Of a DNA stretch of 64,000 nt, positions 28,898 to 38,138 are shown piece by piece. The translations under genes and the position numbers were made by a program. Under the pieces are notes generated by a model. It saw only the letters and a program-made list of their open reading frames with translations, did not search any database and was not told the DNA's origin. The DNA is taken from the NCBI RefSeq assembly GCF_008329435.1, contig NZ_NPKN01000001.1, positions 186,001 through 250,000 on the forward strand. The letters run 5' to 3'. The stretch's first letter is position 1. Each line of letters starts with the position of its first letter. The DNA comes from Rhodanobacter sp. T12-5 (lineage in GTDB: Bacteria > Pseudomonadota > Gammaproteobacteria > Xanthomonadales > Rhodanobacteraceae).

Positions 28898-30772
28898 ATG
28901 ACGCCACCGCTTCCGCCGCGCCGCAACGGTTTCCCGGCTTTCCTGCGCACGCTCGGGCGCGGCATCAACCTGGTCAGGCTGGTGATCATCAACCTGGTGT
29001 TCTTCAGCGTATTGTTCGTGCTGTTGCTGCTGGTGACGGCCGGCGTCGCCGGCAGCCGGATGGAACGTGCAGTGCAGAACGACAGCGTGCTGGTGCTCAA
29101 GCCGCAGGGCCAACTGGTCGAGCAGTACAGCATCGATCCGCTGCAGCGTGCGCTGGCCGGGCTGTCCGGCGACGAGCCGAAGCAGGTGCAGTTGCGGGAT
29201 CTGGTCGGAGCGATCGATGCGGCGGCGAAGGACAAGCGGATCAGCCGCATCCTGCTGCTGCCGGACGAACTGCAGGGCGGCGGCTTTGCCGCGTTGCGCG
29301 AGGTCGGTGCGGCGCTGGACCGGTTTCGCGCCGCCGGCAAGCCGGTGATCGCGTGGGCGGTGAACCTGGATCAGGGCCAGTACTACCTTGCCGCGCACGC
29401 CGATCGAGTGCTGATCGATCCGCAGGGCGGCGTGATGATCACCGGTCTGGCCAACTATCGCCTGTTCTACAAGGACTTGCTGGACAAGCTTGGCGTCGAC
29501 GTGCACCTGTTCCGTGTCGGCGAGTTCAAGAGTGCGGCCGAACCCTACATCCTCGACCACGCCTCGACCGAGGCGAAAGAGGCCGACAGCTACTGGATGA
29601 GCGGCATCTGGGACCGCTACCTGGACGAGACGGCCAAACTGCGCAAGCTCGAGCCGGCCACCTTGCGCGACGACATCGACAACCTGCCGCAACATATCGC
29701 CAGTACGCAGGGTGACCTGGCGCAGCTCGCGCTGAACGAGCACCTGGTCGACGGGCTGGCGACTCGCGCAGATTTGATCAGGATGATGCGCAGCGAGGGA
29801 ATCCCGGCGGACCGCAAGGGCAACAGCTTTCGCCAGGTCGATCAGGAGCAGTATCTGGCCAGCGTGCCGCACGATATCCGGGCGTTCGAGCCGGGGGTGG
29901 CGATCGTGGTCGCCGAGGGCGAGATCGGCGGCGGCAAGCGGTCGCCCGGTTCGATCGGCGGCGAGTCCACCGCGGCACTGATCCGTGCCGCGCGCGAGGA
30001 CAGCAAGACCAAGGCGCTGGTACTGCGGGTGAATTCTCCCGGTGGCGAAGTTTATGCGGCCGAACAGATCCGCCGCGAGATCGAGCTGACGCGCCGTGCC
30101 GGCATTCCGGTGGTGGCATCGATGGGCGACGTGGCGGCCAGCGGCGGCTACTGGATCTCGATGAACGCCAACCGCATCTTCGCCGAGCCGAACACCATCA
30201 CCGGTTCGATCGGCATCTTCGGCATGTACTACACGATGCCTGCCACGCTGGCCAAGTTCGGCGTGCAGAGCGACGGCGTCGGCACCGGCCCGATGGCTGG
30301 TGCGTTCGACATCACCCGTCCGCTCGACCCGAAGGTCGGGGCGGTGATCCAGGCGATCATCAACAAGGGTTACCGCGACTTCGTCGGCAACGTGGCCAAG
30401 GCGCGGGGCAAGAGCTACGAGGCGATCGATGCGATTGCGCAGGGACGCGTGTGGACCGGCCAGCAGGCACTCGATCGTGGCCTGGTTGACCAGCTCGGCG
30501 GTCTGGATGCTGCGGTTGCCTATGCGGCCAGCCTGGCCAAACTGGGCAAGGGGTATCCGGTGCGTTATGTGGAGGCGCCCATCGGCGGCTTCGAGCGGTT
30601 CCTGATCGGTCTCAACAAGAGTGCCAGCGTGCGCGTGATGCAGTCCTGGGGTATCCGCCTGCCTGGCTGGTTCGCCCAACTGCCCGCGCTGGTGCCGGAG
30701 CTGCAGTTGCTGCGCAGTGCGAAGGCCGGCACTCCCAATGTTTACGCCGATTGCCTGTGCGCTCCGCGCTGA
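28898..30772 (+). CDS. sppA: Signal peptide peptidase SppA, 67K type
   Basis: A 624-residue serine protease of family S49 that degrades cleaved signal peptides in the inner membrane. One N-terminal transmembrane helix (LVFFSVLFVLLLLVTAGVAG) anchors it. Two tandem ClpP-like domains are present, and the Ser/Lys dyad is predicted as Lys211 (VGEFKSAAEPY) and Ser415 (VAASGGYWIS), close to the E. coli positions 209 and 409. ATG 28898 is preferred; a TTG at 28871 that overlaps the MATE gene would add nine residues. It probably forms one transcript with the MATE gene. Confidence 0.95.
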   Translation: MTPPLPPRRNGFPAFLRTLGRGINLVRLVIINLVFFSVLFVLLLLVTAGVAGSRMERAVQNDSVLVLKPQGQLVEQYSIDPLQRALAGLSGDEPKQVQLRDLVGAIDAAAKDKRISRILLLPDELQGGGFAALREVGAALDRFRAAGKPVIAWAVNLDQGQYYLAAHADRVLIDPQGGVMITGLANYRLFYKDLLDKLGVDVHLFRVGEFKSAAEPYILDHASTEAKEADSYWMSGIWDRYLDETAKLRKLEPATLRDDIDNLPQHIASTQGDLAQLALNEHLVDGLATRADLIRMMRSEGIPADRKGNSFRQVDQEQYLASVPHDIRAFEPGVAIVVAEGEIGGGKRSPGSIGGESTAALIRAAREDSKTKALVLRVNSPGGEVYAAEQIRREIELTRRAGIPVVASMGDVAASGGYWISMNANRIFAEPNTITGSIGIFGMYYTMPATLAKFGVQSDGVGTGPMAGAFDITRPLDPKVGAVIQAIINKGYRDFVGNVAKARGKSYEAIDAIAQGRVWTGQQALDRGLVDQLGGLDAAVAYAASLAKLGKGYPVRYVEAPIGGFERFLIGLNKSASVRVMQSWGIRLPGWFAQLPALVPELQLLRSAKAGTPNVYADCLCAPR

Positions 30773-30823
30773 GCGCCGCAACTTCGCAGGGCTCCGCCGG
30801 CCGGTTTTCGCGGTATTGAATGA

Positions 30824-31027
30824 CTACTGCGTTTGCGCGTCGATCTGCTTGCGTTGATCCTCGGCTTGCTTGTCGACGATTTTCTGCACGTCCTTGGCTC
30901 GTTGCTCGTCAGCCCTCAAGCCGTCGAACGGGGTGGCGACATCAGCCGCCTTTGCCTTCGGTTCCGGCGGCTTGCTGGAGCAGGCGCCCAAGGCGAGCAC
31001 GCAGAGCAGGAGCGGCAACTTCTTCAT
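30824..31027 (-). CDS. Small lipoprotein, unknown function
   Basis: A 67-residue protein: signal peptide MKKLPLLLCVLALGAC with an LGAC lipobox (Cys16), then a Lys/Ala/Asp/Gln-rich, probably helical tail (DVQKIVDKQAEDQRKQIDA) with no hydrophobic segment. It is expected to be an outer- or inner-membrane-anchored lipoprotein; Ser-Ser after the Cys favours outer-membrane sorting. It is divergent from the SDR gene and convergent with sppA. No family assignment. Confidence 0.75.
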   Translation of the reverse strand: MKKLPLLLCVLALGACSSKPPEPKAKAADVATPFDGLRADEQRAKDVQKIVDKQAEDQRKQIDAQTQ

Positions 31028-31130
31028 GATGTTCTCGCGTGTGATTGAAGTGGCAGTGTCCCGCCGCGCCGGGACGCGGGCAAGCGGTGTGCCGCTATGC
31101 CTGCTGCAACGGACGTTTTAAGCTGCGCCC

Positions 31131-31913
31131 ATGAACAGCCGCCCCGACGCCTGGCACCTGCATGGCCATACCGCCCTGATCACCGGTGCCAGCAAGGGCA
31201 TCGGTCATGCCGTCGCACGGGAGTTGGCCGGCCTCGGCGCCAACCTGCTGCTGGTCGCACGCGACGAGGACTACCTTGAACAGGTGCGGGTGGAACTGGG
31301 TGACGACTTCCCCGATATCGACGTCCTGGCGTTTGGCGCGGACCTGACCGAGGCGGAGGAGCGCCTGGCGGTGTTCGACTGGATTGCCGATCTGGGTGTC
31401 CCGCTGTCGCTGCTGGTCAACAACGCTGGTGGCAACCAACCGGCGGCCACGCTGGACTACAGCCTCGACGAGGCACGCGCGATCTTCGAGCAGAATCTGT
31501 TCTCCGCGTTCGAAGTGAGCCGGCTGGCGCACCCGCAGCTGGCGCAGCATGCCAACGCGGCGATCGTCAACGTGGGTTCGGTGTCGGGGATCACGCACGT
31601 GCGCACTGGCTCGCCCTATGGCATGAGCAAGGCGGCGCTGCACCAGCTCACCCGCAATCTAGCGGCCGAATGGGCGGTGGATGGCATTCGGGTCAACGCG
31701 GTGGCGCCCTGGTACATCCGCACCCAGCGCTCGGAACCGGCCCTGGCCGACACCGACTATCTGGATGAAGTGCTCGAGCGCACGCCGCTGAAGCGGATCG
31801 GCGAGCCCGAGGAGGTCGCCGCCGCGATCGCCTTCCTGTGCTTGCCTGCGGCCAGCTACATCACCGGCCAGGTGCTGGCGGTGGATGGCGGATTCCTCAA
31901 CTACGGTTTCTGA
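31131..31913 (+). CDS. Short-chain dehydrogenase/reductase (tropinone-reductase-like)
   Basis: A 260-residue classical SDR. The cofactor motif TGASKGIG lies at residues 19-26, NNAG near 101-104, the catalytic Ser in VGSVSGI, YGMSK (Tyr-x-x-x-Lys) near 163-167 and a closing ITGQVLAVDGGF. These features make it an NAD(P)H-dependent oxidoreductase; tropinone-reductase-like proteins are closest in pattern, but the substrate is unknown. It stands alone, 18 bp before the convergent DegV-family gene. Confidence 0.92.
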   Translation: MNSRPDAWHLHGHTALITGASKGIGHAVARELAGLGANLLLVARDEDYLEQVRVELGDDFPDIDVLAFGADLTEAEERLAVFDWIADLGVPLSLLVNNAGGNQPAATLDYSLDEARAIFEQNLFSAFEVSRLAHPQLAQHANAAIVNVGSVSGITHVRTGSPYGMSKAALHQLTRNLAAEWAVDGIRVNAVAPWYIRTQRSEPALADTDYLDEVLERTPLKRIGEPEEVAAAIAFLCLPAASYITGQVLAVDGGFLNYGF

Positions 31914-31931
31914 GGGCCTCAACCGGGTTGC

Positions 31932-32876
31932 TCAAAACTCGGCGACGTGGTCCTCGGCGGCGAAGCCCAGCGTCACCGCGCCTTCGCCCACGTTGACCAT
32001 GCCGGTGATGCTCATCGGTGCTTCCATCAGCTCGACCCCGCATTCCTCGCACGCCTGACGCAGCTCGATATAGCCGGGCAGGTGCGAGAGTACGGCCAGA
32101 TCGCCGCCGTAGCTCGCGCACACCATCGGAACCAGCAGGCCGGCACGAACCCGTTGCGCGGCATAACCGAAAAGCGCCTGCGCGCCTTGTTCGAACCCGC
32201 GCACCTTGCCTACGGGTCCGGTTTCGCCGCGAAAACAGCGCAGCAGCGGCTTGATGTCCAGTGCCGAGCCCAGCATCGCACTGAACAGGCTGACGCTGCG
32301 GTCGTTTTTCTTCTTCGCCCGCGCGCGCAGGTAGTACAAGTCGCGCGGCAACATGTAGCCGTAGGAGTGATTGGCTATGTGGGTCAGGCGCTCGCGGATC
32401 ACGGCCGGCGTTTCGTCCGCCGCGATCAATCGGGCAGCTTCGTACACAGCCGGCGCGGCACCGGCAAAGATGTTCCGGGTGTCGATGACCCTCATCATGA
32501 ACGGACCGGGTACGCCGGCCTGTTCGCGCACCTGACGGTAGTTTTTCAGGATCGCGAAGCTGGCGCGGTTGACGTTTTCGTTGATCGGGCTGCGCGTGGC
32601 GGTGATGGTCAGGCAGAACACGCAGTCCTGCTCCAGCACCAGCTTGTCGAGGAACAACTGCTGCACGCCTTCGACCGGACAGGGTTCGGTTTCCGCCGAA
32701 TGACTGCGACTGCCCAGCCGCCGGTCGATGAAACGCTGGATTTCAGCCGGTTCGCGATCGTCCATGAAGACCTCATCGTCCACACGGACAGTGATGGGCA
32801 TCACCGCGACGTCGTGCTGTTGCAGGAAGGTCTGCGAAAGATCGCAGGCCGCATCGATTGCCAGACCCATCCGCAT
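31932..32876 (-). CDS. DegV family protein (fatty-acid binding)
   Basis: A 314-residue protein starting MRMGLAIDAACDLS, the DegV N-terminal pattern in which the Asp-Ala/Ser-x-x-Asp-Leu segment contacts the bound fatty acid. Further DegV features are VFCLTITATRSPINENVNRA (the TSGT-like loop is altered to TATRSP) and the helical C-terminal lobe. FakB-type proteins of this family present fatty acids to the FakA kinase, but no fakA is seen here. A GGGGG stretch 7 bases before ATG 32876 supports the start. An unusual Cys-rich segment near residue 285 (ACEECGVEL) is present. Confidence 0.85.
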   Translation of the reverse strand: MRMGLAIDAACDLSQTFLQQHDVAVMPITVRVDDEVFMDDREPAEIQRFIDRRLGSRSHSAETEPCPVEGVQQLFLDKLVLEQDCVFCLTITATRSPINENVNRASFAILKNYRQVREQAGVPGPFMMRVIDTRNIFAGAAPAVYEAARLIAADETPAVIRERLTHIANHSYGYMLPRDLYYLRARAKKKNDRSVSLFSAMLGSALDIKPLLRCFRGETGPVGKVRGFEQGAQALFGYAAQRVRAGLLVPMVCASYGGDLAVLSHLPGYIELRQACEECGVELMEAPMSITGMVNVGEGAVTLGFAAEDHVAEF

Positions 32877-33316
32877 TGCGTGACCCCCGTCATGAATGGC
32901 AAGCGAAACATAGCATGCGCGCCGCGGTGCGGTTGGGCGATCGGGACTGCGTCTGCCCATCCCGTCCAGCCGGGCATCCGCTTCGTCCGCGGCCGCTGAA
33001 CCCACGCTGTTGGGTGGATTCCGAATGTACAAAATTTGTTGACAACACGTAAAGCAAGCATGATAAAGGCGACCGGAGACGGAAGCGCCAATTGTGCGGA
33101 CGGGTCCAGGAAAGAAGCGCCGGGAGAAGCGTGCCGGCTGCAACCTGCCTGTCGAGACAGGTATGCGGCATGTTCACGTAGCGTTATTTGCCTGTTAGTA
33201 TCAGGTCGGATCAAGCTCGTGGGTCTGGAGTTCACCGGTCTGGCAAATGCAGGCCAAGTCGCAGTTTTTGGGCAGAACCTTTTCTGACCCATGGCAATAA
33301 TTAATCGGAGGGTGTT
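32877..33316. other. Long divergent regulatory region before the TonB receptor gene
   Basis: This 440-bp stretch separates the DegV gene (leftward) from the TonB-dependent receptor gene (rightward). It holds a good sigma70-like promoter (33039-33067) and then ~245 bp of leader without an open frame that I can support. The leader contains short inverted repeats such as CCTGTCGAGACAGG (33149-33162). A coding peptide could hide here, but the only start codons open frames that lack a matching ribosome-binding site. Confidence 0.5.
33039..33067 (+). promoter_or_regulatory. Sigma70-like promoter of the TonB receptor gene
   Basis: TTGACA (33039-33044), a perfect -35 element, is followed after 17 bp by GATAAA (33062-33067), four of six matches to the -10 consensus. 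The surrounding sequence is AT-rich for this genome. Transcription from it would give a leader of about 245 nt before the receptor ATG at 33317, which has a strong GGAGGG ribosome-binding site at 33307-33312. A second possible extended -10 (TGTTAGTAT) lies near 33193-33201. Confidence 0.55.
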
Positions 33317-36217
33317 ATGAAACTTGGGGTCACAAAACTTTCTTCGGCAGTTCGTCTGGCGCTTTCGCTGGGCGCTGTCATCGCGGTCGGCGCCTCGGGC
33401 ACCGTATTCGCACAGGACACCGGCGCGCAGGACGCCGCCAACCAGCCGAGCCAGAAAAAGGCTTCGACCCTGGAGACGGTGGTTGTAACCGGTTCCCGCG
33501 TTCGTCGTGTCGACCTGGAAACGTCCAGCCCGGTGCTGACCATTGACCGCGCGCAGATCCAGGCCAGCGGCAAGCAGACCCTCGGCGACCTGGTCCAGCA
33601 GATCCCGGCGATCGCCGGTGCCGCGACCAACCCGAGCGTCAACAACGGCGGCGGCGACGGCGCCTCCACCGTGTCGCTGCGCGGTCTGGGTTCCAACCGT
33701 ACCCTGATCCTGGTGAACGGTCACCGCGTGCTCAACAACGACATCAACACGATCCCGGCCAGCATGGTCGAGCGCATCGAAGTGCTGAAGGACGGTGCGT
33801 CCGCGACGTACGGCTCCGACGCGATCGGCGGCGTGGTCAACTTCATCCTGCGCAACGATTTCCAGGGTGCGCAGATCAGCGCCAACTATGGCGAGTCGGA
33901 TCATTCCGACGGTGCCCAGCGCGGTTTCGCAGCCACCTTCGGTACCTCGTCGGACAAGGGCAACATCGTTGCCGGCATCGACTACAACAAGTTCGATGCG
34001 ATCTCGTCGGCGAACCGCGACTACTCGAAGTACGCCACCTATCTGTACTCCGGCTCGGTCTTCAACGCCGGTTCCAGCCGCAACCCGAACGGCCGCGCGT
34101 TCCTTTCCGACGCGAACGGCGGCGGCACCGTGACGCTGGCGAATCCCGTTGCCGGCAAGACCACACGGGCTGACTATCGTCCGTACAACAAATTGACCGA
34201 TGCCTACAACTACGCAGCGCACAACCTGATCCAGACCCCGCAGGAACGTACCAACGTCTTCGCGCTGGCCAACTACAACTTGACCGACAACGTGTCGGCC
34301 TATTTCGACGCGTTTTACAACAAGACCACGTCCAATGCTGCATTGGCCGCACTGCCGTTCGACGCGAACAGCGATGGTGTGACGATCTCGAAGGACAACT
34401 ACTACAACCCGTTCGGCCAGGACTTCGGCCCGGGTACGGATGCCGCCGGCGCCCCCACCGCTTACAACTACGTGAGTCGCTTCACCAATCTGGGTCAGCG
34501 CGTTCTGCACTACTCGACCACCACCGGCCAGGTCGTGGCCGGTCTGAAGGGTAACTTCGGTGCCGACAGCAGCTGGCAGTGGTTCGGTGACCTCAACTAC
34601 GGTCATCAGGGCACCCAGCAGCAGAGCCCGGGTTACGTGTATTACAACGGCCTGAAGCAGGCACTTGGTCCGTCCTTCCTGGATTCCGACGGCGTCGTGA
34701 AGTGCGGTTCGGCTGGCAATGTCATCGCCGGATGCACACCGGTCAACATCTTCAACCTGAACGATCCGGCGACCACCGCTGCGCTCAAGAACTTCGCCGC
34801 TGCGCCGTTCTATCACACCTTGCAGACCTCGCGTCGCGTTGAAGTTGGCGCCAACGGCAGCCTGTTCGACCTGCCGGCCGGTACCGCCCAGTTGGCCGTG
34901 GGCTTGTCGTACGACAAGGAATACCAGAATTACCAGGTCGACCTGATCGCGAAGACGCAGGGCCTCGACGGTACCTGCTTCATTTCGCAGGAGGCCTGTT
35001 CGACGCCGCTGAACGGCAGCTTCACCGACAAGGAAGCCTATTTCGAGTTGTTCGTGCCGGTACTCGCTGACCTGCCGATGGTCAAGTCGTTGAACGTGAC
35101 GATCGGTTCGCGCTTCTCCAAGTACAACACCGCCGGCAGCAGCTGGAACCAGAAGTTCGGTGTGGAATGGCGCCCGATTGACGACCTGCTGTTGCGTGGT
35201 ACGGTCGCTGGTGTGTTCCGCGCACCGAACATCAATGAGCTATACAACGGTGCCACCGGCAGCGCGCCACAGGTGACCGATCCCTGTCTCCACCTCTCCG
35301 CCGCTGAGCTTGCGCAGCATGCAGCCGCCTGCCAGTTCGTGCCGCCGGGCTTCGCTGGCAGTGGCAATTCGCAGACCACCGGCGTGATCTCCGGTTCCGT
35401 GGCTGCGGGATACAACTTGAAGCCGGAACACGGCAAGTCGTATGACTACGGTTTCGTCTACGACCCGAGTTTTGCTCCCGGCCTGTCGATCAGTGCCGAT
35501 CTGTGGCGTGTAACCTTGGATGACACGATTACCCCGGTCGCCGCGCAGACCGTCCTCACCAGTTGCTTCCAAAATGAGTCCAGCCCGTTCTGCTCGCTGA
35601 TCCATCGCAACGTCAGCGGCGATTTCTCCTTCATCAGTCAGCCGACCGTCAATCTGGGCAAGGTGAACACGAAGGGTATCGATGGCAGCATCAAGTACAA
35701 GATTCCGCACTTCGATATCGCTGGCCAGAACTGGGGCGACCTTACGGCCTCGCTGGATGCGACCTATCTGACCCGGTACGACAACGACACCGCGCCGGGC
35801 CAGCCGGGCGACGTTATCGTCCATATGGCGGGTCATTACAACAACCAGTATGGCAACTACACCCGCTGGCGCGGTCTGGGCCAGTTGAACTGGACCAACG
35901 GTCCGTGGAACGTCAACTACACCGTGCGTTATGTCGGTGCGGTGACCACAGGTTGGGCGGATCTGCGCGAGAACTCCTCTGCTGATATTGGCTTCAAGGG
36001 CGTGGAGTTGAAGTCTGATGCACAGATCTACAACAACCTCGCGTTCGGCTATAACCTCGCGGCTTACCACACCCGCCTGGATGTGGGCGTCAACAACCTG
36101 CTCGACAAGCAGCCGCCGTTGATGTACCAGAACAACGTGCTGAACGCGAACACCGACATCAACACGTACGAGCCGATCGGCCGCTACTTCTGGGGTCGCG
36201 TGACCGTGACGTTCTGA
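33317..36217 (+). CDS. TonB-dependent outer-membrane receptor
   Basis: A 966-residue receptor with a signal peptide (cut near GTVFA-QD, residue ~32), a TonB box-like LETVVVTGSRV, a plug domain (residues ~60-185, including SLRGLGSNRTLILVNGHRV and ATYGSDAIGGVVNFIL) and a 22-strand barrel ending GRYFWGRVTVTF with a terminal Phe. It lacks an STN signalling domain. The family imports siderophores, cobalamin, sugars or peptides using the proton-motive force; no substrate is visible here, and no fecI/fecR pair is adjacent. Its own promoter and terminator surround it. The two sulfotransferases and the 2OG oxygenase start 85 bp beyond the terminator. Confidence 0.95.
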   Translation: MKLGVTKLSSAVRLALSLGAVIAVGASGTVFAQDTGAQDAANQPSQKKASTLETVVVTGSRVRRVDLETSSPVLTIDRAQIQASGKQTLGDLVQQIPAIAGAATNPSVNNGGGDGASTVSLRGLGSNRTLILVNGHRVLNNDINTIPASMVERIEVLKDGASATYGSDAIGGVVNFILRNDFQGAQISANYGESDHSDGAQRGFAATFGTSSDKGNIVAGIDYNKFDAISSANRDYSKYATYLYSGSVFNAGSSRNPNGRAFLSDANGGGTVTLANPVAGKTTRADYRPYNKLTDAYNYAAHNLIQTPQERTNVFALANYNLTDNVSAYFDAFYNKTTSNAALAALPFDANSDGVTISKDNYYNPFGQDFGPGTDAAGAPTAYNYVSRFTNLGQRVLHYSTTTGQVVAGLKGNFGADSSWQWFGDLNYGHQGTQQQSPGYVYYNGLKQALGPSFLDSDGVVKCGSAGNVIAGCTPVNIFNLNDPATTAALKNFAAAPFYHTLQTSRRVEVGANGSLFDLPAGTAQLAVGLSYDKEYQNYQVDLIAKTQGLDGTCFISQEACSTPLNGSFTDKEAYFELFVPVLADLPMVKSLNVTIGSRFSKYNTAGSSWNQKFGVEWRPIDDLLLRGTVAGVFRAPNINELYNGATGSAPQVTDPCLHLSAAELAQHAAACQFVPPGFAGSGNSQTTGVISGSVAAGYNLKPEHGKSYDYGFVYDPSFAPGLSISADLWRVTLDDTITPVAAQTVLTSCFQNESSPFCSLIHRNVSGDFSFISQPTVNLGKVNTKGIDGSIKYKIPHFDIAGQNWGDLTASLDATYLTRYDNDTAPGQPGDVIVHMAGHYNNQYGNYTRWRGLGQLNWTNGPWNVNYTVRYVGAVTTGWADLRENSSADIGFKGVELKSDAQIYNNLAFGYNLAAYHTRLDVGVNNLLDKQPPLMYQNNVLNANTDINTYEPIGRYFWGRVTVTF

Positions 36218-36243
36218 TCCAGAACGCCCAGGTCGCTATAATC

Positions 36244-36275
36244 AACCGCGCGGTGCAAGCCGCGCGGTTTTTTTT
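36244..36275 (+). terminator. Rho-independent terminator after the TonB receptor gene
   Basis: A perfect 10-bp stem, AACCGCGCGG (36244-36253) and CCGCGCGGTT (36260-36269), with a six-base loop runs into eight consecutive T residues (36268-36275). This is the strongest intrinsic terminator in the window. It sits 27 bp after the receptor stop and 28 bp before the first TPR-sulfotransferase start, so the downstream set may need read-through or its own promoter. Confidence 0.9.
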
Positions 36276-36302
36276 GTCTTCATATTCAAGGGCATTGACA
36301 GC

Positions 36303-38138
36303 TTGGCCACGCAGCAGAGCGACATCGAACACATCATGCAGCTGTTGCACAGTGGACGTGCCGGCCAGGCCGAACAGTCGTGTCGTCATCTGCTCGATGG
36401 CCAGCCGGATGATGAAACCGCGCTCACCCTGTTGGGAATTGCCTTGCAGCAACAGGGGCTGCCACTCCGCGCCGCGGCGGTTCACGAGCGGCTCACCGTG
36501 TTTTACCCGGAGCAGGCCAACCACTGGATCAATCTGGGAAATGCGCTGCGTGAAGGCGGGCTCACGGCGCAGGCCGAGGAAGCATACGTGCTGGCCTTGC
36601 GGCTGGCACCCGAACATGCCGGTATCCACGCCAATCTTGGCCTGCTGTACAAGGAAATCGCCGACTATGCCAAGGCACGCCAACACCTGGCGCAGGCGGC
36701 GCGACAGCTGCCCGACGATCATGAGATCTGTATCTACGCGGCGATGGCCTGCTGCGAGTGCGCCGACAATGCGGAAGCAGCCCGGTTGGTGAGCGGGTGG
36801 CGCAACTGGCTGCCGCTCAGTGACGATCTGACCATCGATCTGGCGTGGATGTTCACCCAGATGGGCCGCATATCCGACGCCGAGCAGCTGCTTGGCGGCT
36901 CGATGCAGCTCGACGGTGCGCGCCCGCGAACGCTCGCGCGCATGGTGGGGCTGCTGGAAAGGGTCAATCGACTGGACGAAGCGGACGTGATCCTGGCCAG
37001 CCTGCCGGATCCAGCAACGTTGCGCGACCCGGTCGACCAGCTCGAGGTGATCAGCGCGATGGGTGTCATGGCGATGCGCGGTCGCGACCCGGCAGCGGCG
37101 CGGTCATTGCTTCAGCGCCTGATCGCGATGACCAAGGAAACCAACCAGCTCGGCAATCTGTACTTCTCGATGGCCAAGGCCTGCGATAAACAGGGCGACA
37201 CTGCTGCCGCCATGGACGCCCTGGCCAAAGCGCACGCGGCGCAGATGGTCAAGGCTGCGCAACTGGTACCCGAACTGCTGTTGCCTGATGTGCAGCCGCT
37301 TTCGCCGGCGCTGATCCGCATGACACCAGCACAGGCTGCCGACTGGCCACCACCGTTGCGGTCGGCGGACGAGCCGCCCTCGCCGATTTTCGTGGTTGGC
37401 TTTCCGCGCTCCGGCACGACCATGCTCGAACAGATGCTGGACGCGCATCCCACGCTCGCCTCGATGGACGAACAGCCATTCCTGCAGGGCGTCACCGAGC
37501 GGGTGCTCGCGTTGGGGCTGCAATATCCGGAAGCGCTGGGCGAACTCGACCCTGCCACGTGCGCTGCGCTGCGGCGCCATTACTGGGAGCAGGTGAGTAC
37601 GGTCGTCACGCTGCAGCCTGGTCAACGGCTGGTCGACAAGAACCCGCTGAACCTGCTGCATCTGCCATTGATCTGCCGGCTGTTCCCCGATGCGCCGATC
37701 ATCCTGGCGCTGCGGCATCCCTGCGACGTGATCCTCAGCTGCTACATGCAGAACTTTCGTGCGGCGGGATTCCAGGTGTTGTGCTCGTCGCTGGAGCGGT
37801 TGGCGCGAGGCTACGTCAACGGCATGCAGTATTGGATCCACCACGAGCAACTGTTCAAGCCGCACGTGCTGCACTTGCGCTACGAAGATCTGCTGGACAA
37901 TTTCGACGCCGAGGTGGAGCGCATCGGCGCCTTCATCGGCATCGATGATGCGCTGTCGCTGCGCAATTTCCACCAGCATGCGCAACAGAAGGGTTTCATC
38001 AGCACACCGAGCTACGCACAGGTCGTGCAACCGCCAAACAAATCAGCGGTAGGCCGCTGGCGCCGCTACGAGCAGGAGTTCGCACCCCTGCTTCCCATCC
38101 TGAAAGACGTCATGGAGCACTGGGGCTATGACCGTTGA
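36303..38138 (+). CDS. TPR-repeat sulfotransferase (first of two)
   Basis: A 611-residue cytoplasmic-looking protein. About eight TPR-like helical repeats occupy residues 1-330 (for example GLTAQAEEAYVLALRLAPEH). The C-terminal half is a PAPS-dependent sulfotransferase: the 5'-phosphosulfate loop FPRSGTTM is near residue 367 and the 3'-phosphate motif RHPCDVILS near residue 470. Related TPR-sulfotransferases are annotated for proteins, peptides or glycans, and animal tyrosylprotein sulfotransferase shares the catalytic fold. No signal peptide is present. The start is TTG at 36303; ATG at 36336 is the alternative. Its end overlaps the 2OG oxygenase start by 11 bp, so the two are translationally coupled. 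Confidence 0.9.
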   Translation: MATQQSDIEHIMQLLHSGRAGQAEQSCRHLLDGQPDDETALTLLGIALQQQGLPLRAAAVHERLTVFYPEQANHWINLGNALREGGLTAQAEEAYVLALRLAPEHAGIHANLGLLYKEIADYAKARQHLAQAARQLPDDHEICIYAAMACCECADNAEAARLVSGWRNWLPLSDDLTIDLAWMFTQMGRISDAEQLLGGSMQLDGARPRTLARMVGLLERVNRLDEADVILASLPDPATLRDPVDQLEVISAMGVMAMRGRDPAAARSLLQRLIAMTKETNQLGNLYFSMAKACDKQGDTAAAMDALAKAHAAQMVKAAQLVPELLLPDVQPLSPALIRMTPAQAADWPPPLRSADEPPSPIFVVGFPRSGTTMLEQMLDAHPTLASMDEQPFLQGVTERVLALGLQYPEALGELDPATCAALRRHYWEQVSTVVTLQPGQRLVDKNPLNLLHLPLICRLFPDAPIILALRHPCDVILSCYMQNFRAAGFQVLCSSLERLARGYVNGMQYWIHHEQLFKPHVLHLRYEDLLDNFDAEVERIGAFIGIDDALSLRNFHQHAQQKGFISTPSYAQVVQPPNKSAVGRWRRYEQEFAPLLPILKDVMEHWGYDR

